A stretch of 64,000 bases of DNA. Source: Leguminivora glycinivorella (lineage: Eukaryota; Arthropoda; Insecta; Lepidoptera; Tortricidae). The notes beneath the pieces are model-generated. The model had not been told where the DNA came from. It searched no databases and saw nothing but the letters and a program-made list of their open reading frames with translations. The DNA is taken from positions 4,340,001 through 4,404,000 of the forward strand of contig NC_062971.1 of the NCBI RefSeq assembly GCF_023078275.1, written 5' to 3'. Of the stretch, positions 32,591 through 44,029 are shown in pieces; the stretch's first letter is position 1; every line of letters begins with the position of its first letter. The position numbers were made by a program, and so were the translations under genes.

Positions 32591-33460
32591 TTCGTGCACT
32601 GCAAATGGTGAATGAGTTTTTGGACATGGCTCCTAATGTTGATATTCTTGCGAGCAGATGGGCGTTTATACGTGACGAATGCCTGAGGTTTTGTGTGAGA
32701 TTGGATGCTAGGCCTTCATCTGTTATTTATTTAGTATATTTAGTGTGTTATGTTATGTTTAATTTTGCTGTTTATTTAATATTTAATTTTGTGTTACTTG
32801 TTGTAATGTTTATTTATAATTCACGGTGCTTTAGTTTTGTATACTATCATACTGTGTAATTTTCTTTGTGTAAATAAAAAAATAAATAAATTATATTCTA
32901 TTCAATTCTACAACTAAGCAGATATATCTTCATATGAAATAAATTCAAATACATTACCTACATAATATTGCAGGCATATCTTTCATTTGCGTTTGCACTA
33001 TTTTAAGTTTAAATTGCCCCCGTTCATCCGATGTATGCTGACAATAGCCATATTAGTAGGTAGCTAAATATGTAGTTCTCACGACGAAATGTGAATTATT
33101 CTACGTCCTCCATCTTGGAATCCAAACAAGATCCCGGCTCAACCGTCCGGCGGCGGCGGTGACACAGGCTGTGTATACACACCTTTGTGGCACTCCACCT
33201 GCTTACCGTGTCGAAGGTTAATTTATTTTAACCAAAGGTGATGCATATCTAATAAAATCTGATAAAACCCCGTATTCTATATTTACGAGTTTTAAACGGC
33301 TCAAATTGCAACTTGTCTCCCCAGTTTCAAAAGTGTAACCAATGTTATATAACTAATAGAAATAATGTCCAATCTGTAGCAAATTCGAAGCACCACGTTG
33401 AATAGAATTGCCACAGTCATTTTGTCACTGCAAATGCCATACAGGTATCTTGATCGAATA
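32591..33460. other. No supported gene
   Basis: A 97-codon frame begins inside the LINE tail (32566) and continues to 32859; it is hydrophobic and low in complexity, with no recognised family. The rest is AT-rich with a small CGG-rich patch at 33150. Confidence 0.3.
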
Positions 33461-33464
33461 TAAA

Positions 33465-33738
33465 ATTCATTTTTAAATACCTATCCAACAATATATCACA
33501 CGTTGGGGTTGAAATGAAAAAAAATATCAGCCCCCACTTTACATGTAGGGGGGTACCCTAATAAAACATTTTTTTCACTTTTCTATTTTTGCACTTTGTT
33601 CGCGTGATTAATATACATATTAGTACCAAATTTCAGCTTTCTAATGCTAACGGTTACTGAGATTATCCGCGGACGGACGGACGGACAGACAGACATGGCG
33701 AAACTATAAGGGTTCCTAGTTGACTACGAAACCCTAAA
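33465..33738 (-). repeat. Repeat L, partial copy
   Basis: Reverse copy of the 5' half of repeat L: 'acctatccaacaatatatca', 'cccccactttacatgtaggg', 'ggacggacggacggacagac', ending at 'gttcctagttgactac'. Confidence 0.7.
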
Positions 33739-33869
33739 AAAAAGCTGTAGCGCTTAGTTACTCGTATGAAAAACTATCATACCTATGGAAGCATTGACGA
33801 TTTTATGCTGGGGCTCAGATTGCTACAGTTTGATCCACTACTTTTTGTTTTGACTGAACATGTAAAACA

Positions 33870-33935
33870 TGGAAAAAATGGACCAGTTACATTTGCCCCC
33901 CAGTCGAGATTTGCCCCGATGTCGATACCTTATAC
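33870..33935 (+). mobile_element. Broken arm of the TA-flanked element at 8089
   Basis: 'ggaccagttacatttgcccc' and 'ccagtcgagatttgccccg' repeat the right arm of that element. Confidence 0.55.
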
Positions 33936-34082
33936 TAAAACCTTACAAATAAACATGCTAAAACACAAATAATTTTTTTTACTTAACTCCTCGCTGGCAG
34001 GTTAAGGTGCATGAAGGCTGGCCGCATTGCTCCGCTCAATAACAATGCTGATCCGCTGAGCGGAATATTGGCCAGCCCTCAG

Positions 34083-34237
34083 GCCCTGTAGCCAAATGGC
34101 ATTTCTACGACGCGAAACAAAAACGCAACGACGCGAAAGGTAGTCTGACTCTGTCGCGCCAATACGCAAGAGCGATTGAGATAGATATCTACAAGCGTTT
34201 CGTTTCGTGAGCGTTTGTGCATGCGGCTACGCGCCCT
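34083..34237. mobile_element. MITE-C copy
   Basis: Ends 'ggccctgtagccaaatggca' and 'gcggctacgcgccc', core 'tctgtcgcgccaatacgcaa'. Another copy starts 45 bp further on. Confidence 0.75.
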
Positions 34238-34282
34238 GGTCACCAGACGCCTCTATGAGGTGCTTGGACAGCTCCTCATACC

Positions 34283-34440
34283 TGGCCCCGTAGCCGAATG
34301 GCATTTCTCCGACGCCAAACGAAAGCGATACGCCGCTGGCTCTGTCGCGCCAATACGCAAGCGCGATAGAGATAGATATCTACTAGCGCTTCGTTTCGTG
34401 AGCGTTTCGTGAGCGATTGTGCCATTCGGCTAGCGACCCA
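34283..34440. mobile_element. MITE-C copy
   Basis: Ends 'ggccccgtagccgaatggca' and 'tgccattcggctagcgaccc'. Same orientation as 34083. Has a local duplication of 'cgtttcgtgagcg'. Confidence 0.75.
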
Positions 34441-35680
34441 GTATATTGTTTTTGATCACAAATTCGCTTACTTTCGAAACCGGAGGCTGTGTCACAGAAC
34501 CTCACCTAAGACGATACAGGAGGGGTCAATTCTCCATACAAACGCGCTCGACTATTTCCTCCCTGGTTTTTGAAGATAGAGCAATGATTTTTTCAACACA
34601 GTTTTTTTTTTTATCTTTGTCGGACCGTTTTGATTTTTTTGATCTTTTTATTTTTAAAGACGCTAGAGCCAATCAAAAATTTCCAAAAACGGCCTTTTTC
34701 ATTATGGCGCAAAAAAGGTGTGCAAGATTGGTAACAATTAGCCAAAAAAAACTAGTCCGACACAGATTGTTATTCATTGTTATTCATATTCTCAAATTTC
34801 GTTCCGATTGATTAAGTTTTGAAGGAGGAAACAGTCGAGAGCGGAACCTCGATTTTTAAAGATTTTTTCGCAATATCTTTTAACTGAGTTGTTAAGAACA
34901 AGATGTCCATTAAGAATGGACATTTTTTTTCAATAAATCTAATTAACAACACTAGTATATTAAACTAAAATTCCCAAATTGAAAAGGGGGCTCCTTTCCA
35001 TTTTAGCATTTTTGCTCCTGTAGCGTCTTAAAAACCCTCGACTTGATCTCGCGTGCCGTCAAGAACCCGATCTTCCCGCGTCACCCATCGTGTGTACCCG
35101 CCATGAAATTATGACGCAACTAATGCCTAAAGTGATGGAACTTTTTTCATATCCTATTGCGGAGTTTTTGTGTAAACACATTGCGGCGGGCACGTGAGTT
35201 ATGGCTGGTTGAAGCATGAATATTGCAAAACCGCTCACTGATATTGTACACTATTCCTGGATATATCCATATCCATCGCTTTTTCTGCCTCTGATAGTTC
35301 GCATATTTCGATTTGTTTTGCTTGACTGGATTTTACCAGTGGAATTGGATACTTGCTATATAAATTTTCACTTGAACGTGCAAAATAGGACGAAAGGCTG
35401 ATATTTACTAAAGTATCAAGTGAAGTTTCTGGGAAAAATGTTTCACATTCAAATAGTCAAAAAAATAATGAGCTATGTGGTCTCTAAGGAGTCATAGACT
35501 CGTACTTAATAAACGAATATTGCATAGTTTTAATTGATAGTAGATAATTACAATACAAGTGCGCAAAAGAGGAAAGTCGTAACTAGGTAATAGCGATAAA
35601 TTAAAACACGACCGACGGGGACCGACCGACGATTTAACGACTGTGAAGATAATATGTTTTTGCTATATTTTTTTTAAATT
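34441..35680. other. No supported gene
   Basis: Includes a 121-codon frame (34446-34811) without a recognisable domain, rich in F and poly-T derived codons. Otherwise AT-rich unique-looking sequence. Confidence 0.3.
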
Positions 35681-35699
35681 CAATATACTTACTGTTGAT

Positions 35700-35961
35700 G
35701 GCTCGTACCAATGAGTTTTTCGGAACTTATGTGCGAAATGTCATTTGATATTTTCCAGTCGCTTTTCGGTGAAGGAAAACATTGTGAGGAAACCGGACTA
35801 ATTTCAATAAGGCCTAGTTACCCTCCGGGTTGGAAGGTCAGATGGCGGTCGCTTTCGTAAAACTAGTGCCTACGCCAAATCTTGGGATTAGTGGTCAAAG
35901 CGGACCCCAGGCTGCCATGAGCCGTGGCAAATGCCGGGATAACGCAAGGAGGATGATGATG
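35700..35961 (+). mobile_element. SINE-A copy with 15-bp target duplication
   Basis: Forward SINE-A starting at 'gctcgtaccaatgag' (tRNA head lost) and ending 'caaggaggatgatgatg'. Flanking repeats 'atacttactgttgat' (35685-35699) and 'atacttattgttgat' (35962-35976) differ at one position. Confidence 0.78.
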
Positions 35962-36181
35962 ATACTTATTGTTGATCATGTAGATAGTGTGTGCCGTAAT
36001 TTCATAAGGCACACGATGTCGTCACATATTGTCCAACGAAGTCCAACAACGTCACACCACTAAACCTACCGCCGACACGTGTCGTGGGCTCGTGGGGTAT
36101 TTCTCGCCTCGTGTATCCCTAGCTTAATCATGCGACTGCATTTAACATCCAAAAATTACCTTCAATGTATCTTCAACTACT

Positions 36182-36328
36182 GGCCCCGTAGCCGAATGGC
36201 ATTTCTCCGACGCCAAACGAAAACGAAACGTAATCCGGCTCTGTCGCGCCAATACGCAAGAGCGATAGGGATAGATATCTACTAGCGTTTCGTTTCGTGA
36301 GCGTTTGTGCCATTCGGCTACGCACCCA
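36182..36328. mobile_element. MITE-C copy
   Basis: Ends 'ggccccgtagccgaatggca' and 'tgccattcggctacgcaccc'; core 'tctgtcgcgccaatacgcaa'. Confidence 0.75.
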
Positions 36329-36334
36329 GAGGTC

Positions 36335-36598
36335 TTTTGTAAGAGACTAGCTTTTGCCTGCGGCTTCACCCGTGTTAAATTCGAAAATTGTGGCAATGTC
36401 CATACAAACTCCTACCCCCCATTTTAGGGAAGTGGGAGGTTAGAAAGAGATAAAAAGTAACCTATGTCACTCTCCATCCCTTCAAGTATCTCCACTTAAA
36501 AAAATACGTCAATACGTCGCTCTGTTTTGCCGTGCAAGGCGGACAAACAAACAGACACCCACACTTTCCCGTGTATAATATTAGTAAGTATATGGATT
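36335..36598 (-). repeat. Microsatellite-associated dispersed repeat
   Basis: Reverse copy of the 27055 family: 'gctttttgcctgcgg'-type start ('agcttttgcctgcggcttca') to 'tataatattagtaag', with 'gttttgccgtgcaaggcgg'. Confidence 0.65.
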
Positions 36599-36870
36599 AG
36601 GCGTACCAACAGTCTGAGTTATGTGCTCATATTGCCGATATTCATGCTTAGAAGCATATTGTAATAAAATTTAACTCCCACCTTTAAACAAAGTGAAGAA
36701 CAAATAGCAATCCAGTTTATTGCGCGTATTTTTGTATCTCACAAACACCAGCTTATTCGAAATGAAATTAAGGCGCTTCGCCTTTTTACGTAGGATTCAG
36801 TTTCCGGAATTCCTGATCCGAACATGGCTCTGACAGCTTCATAAAGATCGTCGGCTGTCACGAATTTTAC

Positions 36871-37435
36871 CATAGATTAAATATAAGAAGATCATACTAT
36901 CTCATACATTAAAATGCGATCGCCTAAGAACGCGCATATACTACACCACACATATTAGATGTCAATAAATATTGTAAGACATTCTTACATAGATTGACTG
37001 AGTCCCACGGTAAGCTCAAGAAGGCTTGTGTTGCAGGAACTCAGACAACGATATATACATATATATATAATATAATATACAAATACTTATATACATAAAA
37101 AACATCCATGACTAAGGAATAAATATCTGTGTTTATCACACAAATAAATGCCCTTACCGGGATTCGAACCCGGGACCGCGGCGTAGCAGACAAGGTCACT
37201 ACGCGCTCGTCAAATTCATCAAATTCATCGTCGATTATACTTGTAGATGGCGTTAAGTGTCACTTTTGACATAGATTTATGGCTCGAAAGTGACACTTAA
37301 CGCCAATCTACAAGTAATCGATGGCAACAAGGCATTTTTTGTGGCGCCATCTATGTGTGGTGTAGTGTATGCGCGTTCTTAGGCGGTCGCATTTTAATGT
37401 GTGGGATGGTATGATCTTCATATATTTAATCTATG
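36871..37435. mobile_element. Inverted-repeat element, 565 bp, carrying a SINE
   Basis: Arms of about 85 bp: 'catagattaaatataagaag' on the left and its complement ending 'atatttaatctatg' on the right, both with 'gcctaagaacgcgcata' text. The interior holds the SINE-C at 36965-37197 and a hairpin at 37209-37324 ('tgtagatggcgttaagtgtc' with 'gacacttaacgccaatctac'). Confidence 0.7.
36965..37197 (-). mobile_element. SINE-C, tRNA-derived
   Basis: The tRNA-like head on the - strand has a perfect T arm ('ccgggttcgaatcccgg'). The body is 'cacacaaataaatgccc' and an AT microsatellite, then 'ggtaagctcaagaaggcttg' and the 3' end 'tgtaagacattcttac'. A head-less copy is in Mpc2 intron 2. Confidence 0.7.
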
Positions 37436-37664
37436 ATTCTTCTGGATTTCCGCACCAGCTCCCATCTAAATTGAGGTACGGAGACGTGAAATTAATAAAA
37501 CTAGATTTCGGAAATACGGAGAGAAAAGGAATGGAAGGAAATGGAGAAAACAATGTTTGATGTCAAAAATGTTAAACTTTTTTTCTACCTTATTTCTATG
37601 TTATTAGACGAAGAATGTAAACATGTTGTTGGCATGATCGAATCGTCAGGTACATATATACTAG

Positions 37665-37818
37665 CCCCCTTATTCATAAACGTACTCTAAACTTATCAAG
37701 CCGATAAAGTTCGTTTGTCCTTCACGCCGCCTGTCTATCACGCCAATAGGTACTTCGGAAAGGGGCAAACGAACTTTATCGGCTTGATAACTTTAGAGTA
37801 CGTTTATGAATAAGGGGG
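37665..37818. mobile_element. Hairpin MITE, 154 bp
   Basis: Ends 'cccccttattcataaacgta' and 'tacgtttatgaataaggggg', inner arms 'tatcaagccgataaagttcg' and 'cgaactttatcggcttgata', flanked by TAG on both sides. Half copies at 435-497 and 18145. Confidence 0.8.
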
Positions 37819-37904
37819 TAGGTATATTGTCAAAAATATGAATAACAGAATTTAGTGATCAGTCAAAACGTGGCGTGGTAGAGTCAGACCAAGTTTGCAA
37901 CGAC

Positions 37905-38370
37905 TTTGATATCCCCGCCTGCGAACCGGTTAAGATAATTTCATAGAAGTTTGAAGTTTAAAATAACATTTTCCCCTCACTAGCTCGGAAACACGTGTTT
38001 TGTCCTTTAATACCAGCGGGTAAAAACGCATTTTATCCACTAGTAGGTAAAGTAATTTGACCTTGAATAAAGTCAAATTAACTGTTTTTAAATTAATAAA
38101 AGTAGGTGAATCTAGTAATAAAGATGATTTACCACCTGTGGATCTACTGGAAGCAGTGATAAACGCATTTTTTGCGTTGTAGTTTCCTCGCTATAGTGAG
38201 GGGAAAAGTTTTGTGTTACACTCGGGTGCAAATGTATTTTACTTCTCGTGTGTTAAAAAATTCGCAAGTTCAGGATTCTATTGTCGAACCACTCGCTTCG
38301 CTCGTGGTTCAACTATAGAATCACTCAATCACACTCGGCGTTAAAATACAAGTTTGCCCCCTTGTATAAC
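37905..38370 (+). repeat. R3 dispersed repeat
   Basis: 'ctagtaataaagatgattta', 'ctcgctatagtgaggggaaa', 'cactcgggtgcaaatgtatt' and 'gcccccttgtataacaaata' recur at 45395-45620 and, diverged, at 57405-57650. Contains the inverted pair 'gaaccactcgcttcgctcg' with 'gtggttc'. Confidence 0.65.
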
Positions 38371-38654
38371 AAATAACTATTTCACCACCAAGGCTATGAA
38401 AACAAGGCAAAATCGTTGCCTTACCTAGGTATGATTTCCTAATTTCTAAATTATTATAACTACCTGTCATAATTACGATGGCAATGATGCACTGACTGGC
38501 GAGCAAGCGATACACCGTAAGTCATATGACGGGTGCATCTTTTGTGTAGCAATTTTTAAAAATCTTTGCTTTTTTTATATTATTCGAATATAAACTTGAC
38601 TACAATTTGACACAAATAAAAATGTTGATCTTATAAAATGTCCATGGACATTGA

Positions 38655-38850
38655 AAATAGCCTGCCGTAATATAAGCAGGATGTCCGTGAGGCGTGGCGT
38701 CAACATAGCACTAGAGTGCATGTCGAGGGGACTGCAATCTGTCTAGAATAGCAACCTTCAAATCAAGAGTGAACAGGCATCTTCTGGGCGAGCTCACTTC
38801 ATCGTAGGCCACGTCTTTGCCTTTGGCTAGTCTGTGGTCAAGAGTAAGCC
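38655..38850 (+). repeat. Dispersed repeat with possible ORF end
   Basis: 'gcctgccgtaatataagcag' to 'cgaggggactgca' recurs at 42108-42200. The frame FKSRVNRHLLGE (38765-38800) suggests the C terminus of a retroelement polyprotein; compare 28330. Confidence 0.5.
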
Positions 38851-38864
38851 CATTTATAATTAAA

Positions 38865-39415
38865 AAAAAACCGGCCAAGAGCGTGTCGGGCCACGCTCAG
38901 TGTAGGGTTCCGTAGTTTTCCGTATTTTTCTCAAAAAGTACTGAACCTATCAAGTTCAAAACAATTTTCCTAGAAAGTCTTTATAAAGTTCTACTTTTGT
39001 GATTTTTTTCATATTTTTTAAACTTATGGTTCAAAAGTTAGAGGGGGGGGGACGCACTTTATTTTCTTTTAGGAGCGATTATTTCCGAGAATATTAATAT
39101 TATCAAAAAACGATCTTAGTAAACCCTTACTCATTTTTAAATACCTATCCAACAATATATCACACGTTGGGGTTGGAATGAAAAAAAATATCAGCCCCCA
39201 CTTTACATGTAGGGGGGGGGGTACCCTAATAAAACATTTTTTTCCATTTTTTATTTTTGCACTTTGTTGGCGTGATTGATATACATATTGGTACCAAATT
39301 TCAGCTTTCTAGTGCTAACGGTTACTGAGATTATCCGCGGACGGACCGACGGACGGACGGACAGACAGACATGGCGAAACTATAAGGGTTCCTAGTTGAC
39401 TACGGAACCCTAAAA
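38865..39415 (-). repeat. Repeat L, full copy, reverse
   Basis: About 550 bp from 'aaaccggccaagagcgtgtc' to 'gttgactacggaaccctaaa', including 'taacggttactgagattatc' and a GGAC-type microsatellite. It pairs as an inverted repeat with 40792-41344. Noncoding. Confidence 0.8.
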
Positions 39416-39842
39416 ACACTGGGTTACACTGTATGACATTTTTTCATTTCAACATTAAGTAAATAGCATTCGTTATAAGTAAATAGTATACGTTAATTCG
39501 TCGCTCAGTTTTGCCGTGAAGGACGGACAAATAAATAGACACACACACACTTTCCCGTTTATAATATTAGTATGGATTAAAATAAACATTAAGTTAATAA
39601 AAACAAAATGCAGTATTATTGTGTGCTACTTAAAACTTTCCTTGTTAGTATAAAACCCGGAGTTCTTAAAAAAAAAATAAGAAAGTAGAATCTTAGAGAA
39701 AGAAATAAGCAGGTAAATAAAATCAAATAATCCATACTGATTAAACTGGAAAGTGTGTGTGTGTCTGTTTGTTTGTCCGTCTTTCAAGAGAAGCCGCGGG
39801 CAAAAGCTAGTAGAACATAAAAGAAAAAAAAAATGCAAAAAG

Positions 39843-39932
39843 ATTGCGTGAGCCGAGATTCGAACTCACGACACTCATGGCGCAAACGATTCCACCTAGA
39901 AGTCAAACCCGCTAGACCATTTGCACATCGTG
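39843..39932 (-). mobile_element. tRNA-like SINE head with long variable arm
   Basis: On the - strand an A box ('atggtctagcggg') and B box ('gtgagttcgaatctcggctc') are spaced as in class II (Leu/Ser-like) tRNAs. The acceptor stem does not pair, so it is not a functional tRNA gene. Confidence 0.5.
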
Positions 39933-39984
39933 AAAAACGGCGAATCTTCTGATTCTAATCACCAAATGCTAGTGCCGAAGTTTC

Positions 39985-40075
39985 GCGCGATGGATACGCG
40001 ATGACCTTGAGCCATCGCCGTCGCATCGCGTCGCATCGCGTCGCGCCGCCCGTCGCTCACGCAAGACAGAGCGTT
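39985..40075. mobile_element. MITE-A fragment
   Basis: One diverged half: 'cgtcgcatcgcgtcgcatcg' and the end 'cgctcacgcaagacagagcg'. Ends where a LINE 3' end begins. Confidence 0.5.
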
Positions 40076-40333
40076 ACTCATTGTTCCTGCCGGTGAGTAA
40101 GGCAGCCAGAGCTCAACGAGGAAGGACCTACGGAACTAATTAGGACAATAGATTGTCCTTTGAGTCGTCGGCACCCAGGCCCCTTCTAAGTACCTACAGG
40201 TTTGTACAAGTTTCTAATGAGTCGGCAACGCACATGTGCCACTCCTTGAGTGGCAGGCGTCCATAGGTTACAGTGACCGCTTTCCATCAGGCAGACCGTA
40301 TGCCTGTTTCCCACCTACGTGGTACAAAAAAAA
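40076..40333 (+). mobile_element. LINE 3' end (CR1-like)
   Basis: 'cctgccggtgagtaaggcag', 'cagagctcaacgagg', 'gtacaagtttctaatgagtc', 'gtccataggttacagtgacc', ending in an A run at 40326-40333. Corresponds to 11590-12065 in the opposite orientation. Confidence 0.68.
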
Positions 40334-40791
40334 CTGTCGTCGAATTCACCTTAAACATTAAAAACTAAGTCAAAATCGATTGATTCGTTCGGGAGCTATG
40401 ATGCCACAGACAGACATGTCAAGCGTCAAACCTTAAATTACTTATTATAAAACACTCCGTCGTTTTTGCGTTGGTGGTTAAAAACAAGAAACTTCCTTCA
40501 AAACTATAATAAAACACAACTTTCTATGAAAATTGGTCAAGTGCGAGTCGGATTTCGACATTTCCATACAAACAGGTCATGAGCGCCTGACGAAATGTAA
40601 TGGCAACGTACATTAAATTTCGTACTTAGATTTCGCGTATATTTCGGAAACGATAAGAGATAGAGCAAAATGGACTTCTGATTTTGGTTGTCGATGGCAC
40701 AATTTTTTTGTTTTCGTATATATACACCTTTTTTTGGACCTATGTGGGCAATATTATGGTCAGTGAAGTTCTAAACGGTCTTAAGCGCCTC

Positions 40792-41344
40792 TTTTTAGGG
40801 TTCCGTAGTCAACTTAGGAACCCTTATAGTTTCGCCATGTCTGTCTGTCCGTCCGTCCGTCCGTCCGTCCGTCCGCGGATAATCTCAGTAACCGTTAGCA
40901 CTAGAAAGCTGAAATTTGGTACCAATATGTATATCAATTACGCCAACAAAGTGCAAAAATAAAAAATGGAAAAAAATGTTTTATTAGGGTACCCCCCCTA
41001 CATGTAAAGTGGGGGCTGATATTTTTTTTCATTCCAACCCCAATGTGTGATATATTGTTGGATAGGTATTTAAAAATTAATAAGGGTTTACTAAGATCGT
41101 TTTTTGATAATATTAATATTTTCGGAAATAATCGCTCCTAAAGGAAAAAAAAGTGCGCCCCCCCCCTCTAACTTTTGAACCATATGTTTAAAAAATATGA
41201 AAAAAATCACAAAAGTAGAACTTTATAAAGACTTTCTAGGAAAATTGTTTTGAACTTGATAGGTTCAGTAGTTTTTGAGAAAAATACGAAAAACTACGGA
41301 ACCCTACACTGAGCGTGGCCCGACACGCTCTTGGCCGGTTTTTT
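40792..41344 (+). repeat. Repeat L, full copy, forward
   Basis: From 'tagggttccgtagtcaactt' to 'cgacacgctcttggccggtt'. Very similar throughout to the reverse copy at 38865, including 'ggggctgatattttttttca'. It appears inserted in another dispersed repeat, whose parts are at 40515-40790 and 41345-41995. Confidence 0.8.
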
Positions 41345-41995
41345 AGTAGGAACTTAAGTCATTTTGGAAAATGATTTTTTTTTTAACAATTTCTATAACA
41401 AACGAAACCGAAATTAATTTCTTTATACCTGTCCAACGCGATTACAACATTTTAAGACGTTTAGTAACTACTTGCAGCGGCAGTGAGTGAAATTAGTAAT
41501 CTGAGTTTTTTTCTCTTAAGTCCGACTTACGCTTGACTGTAGATTTCTAATAGGTTTTCCTGTAATCTACAGGTAGAGGGCTATCTTGCGTATTTTTTTG
41601 AAAATTTTACGCTAAGTAATTTCGGAGATAAGGGGGGGAATGGTCATTTTTTGCGTATTTTCTTAAATTACTTCTAAATTACCAAAATAAAAAAAATATA
41701 CTTCAAATGCTTATAAAATGCTCTTTCATTTGACATGTAACACAATATAGTTTTAATAACTTTGATTTTTAATTTTCAATGTTACCCCCCAAAAGTGGCC
41801 CCTGTGATTAAATTTCATTTAATTAAATTACATGTCCGTCTTTGGGCCACAGGTTTACATATGTGTGCCAAATTTCAAGTAAATCGGTCCAGTACTTTCG
41901 GAGAAATCGGCTGTGACAGAGGGACAGACAGACACGCGAGTGATCCTATAAGGGTTCCGTTTTTCCTCTTTGAGGTACGGAACCCTAAAAAAAGC
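41345..41995 (+). repeat. Distal part of a dispersed repeat
   Basis: 'ttgggccacaggtttacata', 'aatcggtccagtactttcgg' and the end 'gaggtacggaaccctaaaaa' belong to a repeat type whose start ('tcaagtgcgagtcgga') is at 40520. Repeat L probably splits it. A small frame here has no domain. Confidence 0.5.
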
Positions 41996-42104
41996 AAGCG
42001 GGTGTAACGTGTAACAGACCAGCGGTTGACAATCATTCCAAATATCACTACAGAGTGTAAAACAGTCGCTTCACGTTGTCTGTCTGTTCCTGTGTATGCT
42101 GTCT

Positions 42105-42212
42105 TAAATAGCCTGCCGTAATATAAGCAGGATGTCCGTGAGGCGTGGCGTCAACACTGCACTAGAGTGCATGTCGAGGGGATTGCACTCTCTCTAGAAT
42201 AGCAAGCGGGTA
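42105..42212 (+). repeat. Second copy of the 38655 repeat
   Basis: Same 'gcctgccgtaatataagcag' start and 'gtgcatgtcgaggggattgc'; truncated before the FKSRVNR part. Confidence 0.55.
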
Positions 42213-42879
42213 CGACAGACGAGCGGTTGATTTATTGTACATTGATGTACAAAATATAGTATTGAGAAAGGACGTGTTTAAATAATTTCATAGATAAGTA
42301 AGTACCTAATTAATGAAAACGTTATGTTGGAGACGGAAATTTTTTATTACGTTTATGAATGGAAACTTTCTGGTGATTTAAAAAAAACATCATGATATCA
42401 GCTTATGCTCTGATGGTTTTGGTACAAAAAATATGTTATCTACTAAATACACATTTTGCTCTGTAGTGTTGTTTCCTATAGGATCTTTAATTATTATTCT
42501 ACTTATTAAAGTACCTACACTTATTAACGCAACTCAAATTTCCATAATATCCCTTTAATTCCAAGTTTATGACTTTAACGTACATTAATTTGTAGTCGAG
42601 TAGACTTAAAACTTTTCATTAATTATTCAGTCTTAATTAATTTAGAAACTAGACGCCAAAAGCATGGGCCTGAACAACGTCTCGAAGGAGCTAGAATAAT
42701 CTAAGTACTAAGTCACTGGTCCACCAAAAGCGAATACCTAAGCTATAACTTATAGCCTATAAGCTATCGGCGATAAAAACGAACAAAAGACAGTCGCTCT
42801 CATATCAGTCTCAGGTACCTAAATAAAAGAGACGCGATAAAAGCGCGACCGAGTTATATTTCGTCGCCGAGCAATGAAA
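42213..42879. other. No recognised feature
   Basis: AT-rich, no conserved motif. Confidence 0.3.
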
Positions 42880-43002
42880 CATATAAATAGATATTTTTAA
42901 AAATTAAGGGAAAACTGGAAAAATTCACAACTCCGGCAGGACTCGAACCTGCGACCTCTGGCCTTGCCGGGGCCATCGCGCTTCCAACTGCGCCAAGGAG
43001 GC
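42880..43002 (-). mobile_element. SINE-B copy, tRNA head with short tail
   Basis: Head at 42931-43002 on the - strand: starts GCCTCCTTGGCGCAG, like the 5' half of elongator tRNA-Met, and has a perfect T arm 'gcaggttcgagtcctgc'. The acceptor 3' strand does not pair with the 5' strand. The tail 'gaatttttccagttttccc' follows. The same head is at 43811-43879. Confidence 0.65.
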
Positions 43003-43100
43003 CTGCCGGATGTGTGCGAATTTATCCATGCCCTCCCTAAATTCTCAACCGCCTTAGGGTGGCGTTATAGCAAACATCTACCCGTAAGAATAGATCCTAA

Positions 43101-43233
43101 GTGCGTTTTCACATTATCCGATCCGATATCGGATGTCGGAAGGATTTCTATGGAAAAAATCCAAGATGGCGCCTGTAGTGTATGGGATATCGGTCCGACA
43201 TCCGATATCGGATCGGATAATGTGAAAACGCAC
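43101..43233. mobile_element. MITE-B, 133 bp, TAA duplication
   Basis: Ends 'gtgcgttttcacattatccg' and 'ggataatgtgaaaacgcac', TAA at 43098-43100 and 43234-43236. The interior is in the opposite orientation to the 28568 copy. Confidence 0.85.
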
Positions 43234-43236
43234 TAA

Positions 43237-43879
43237 CAGGCACTGGAGTCTCAATTGACATTGAGAAGCCAGTAACAATGTGCTAACCCATACCATAGAG
43301 GAATAAGTAAGGGAAGAGTTGTAACTCCATACATCAGTAAATGCAAGTTATTTGAAGTGACATCTAGCGACAATCACACGTCAATCATGCGTCAAATAGC
43401 GTAAATTATCAGTACCACTACTCGATCCTAGATGCCACCAGCGCTGCGTTGCTAAAAATTTAATATCAAAACAGTTTATAACTTATATTTTAAGCAGAAG
43501 GAATTGAAAACAGAGCACTGATTAATACTATTGTAACATTAGCTAAACATTGTTGAGCATTAGACTTTTTGTTCGTCGCGACATCTATTGACAAGTAGCA
43601 GTACTGATAGTTTACGCTAATTGACGCGTGATTGATGAGTGGATGAGCTAGATGTCACTACAAATAACTTGCATTTACCGATGTATGGAGTTACAACTCT
43701 TCCCTTACTTATTCCTCTATGCCCATACTAAATTTGTTTTTTATCATGCAGAAACGTCTGCGAGCGATATTACATATTTTTAAATTAAAGGAAAAATGGA
43801 AAAATTCACACCTCCGGCAGGACTCGAACCTGCGACCTCTGGCCTTGCCGGGGCCATCGCGCTTCCAGGTGCACCACGG
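43237..43879 (-). mobile_element. SINE-B copy split by a 428-bp MITE
   Basis: tRNA-like head 43811-43879, body 'atggaaaaattcacacctcc' and 'gcagaaacgtctgc' (43722-43810), and 3' part 'gtaacaatgtgctaaccc' to 'caggcactggagtctcaa' (43237-43293). The MITE at 43294-43721 interrupts it. The uninterrupted arrangement is seen at 63070-63145. Confidence 0.72.
43294..43721. mobile_element. MITE with long inverted repeats, 428 bp
   Basis: Ends 'catagaggaataagtaaggg' and its complement, arms similar for well over 100 bp ('agttgtaactccatacatc', 'aaatgcaagttatttg'). Flanked by the 7-bp direct repeat 'cccatac' (43287-43293 and 43722-43728). The empty site 'gctaacccatactaaat' exists as a paralogue on the complement of 63070-63090. 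Confidence 0.85.
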
Positions 43880-44029
43880 TTTTTTTAATACATAAATAGC
43901 TCACTCTCTCTTTTTAACCGTCGCCTCATATCTCTCAAGAAGGACGGTTATCAAGTCGTCTGTATGTTTTTTTTTTATTTTTTTTATTTTTTTTTATGTT
44001 TGTTCCTCGATATCTCCGTCGTTACTGGA

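Noticed and set aside
42931..43002. tRNA-Met gene on the - strand
   Set aside because: Only the 5' half resembles tRNA-Met; the acceptor 3' strand does not pair and a SINE tail follows. The same head recurs at 43811.
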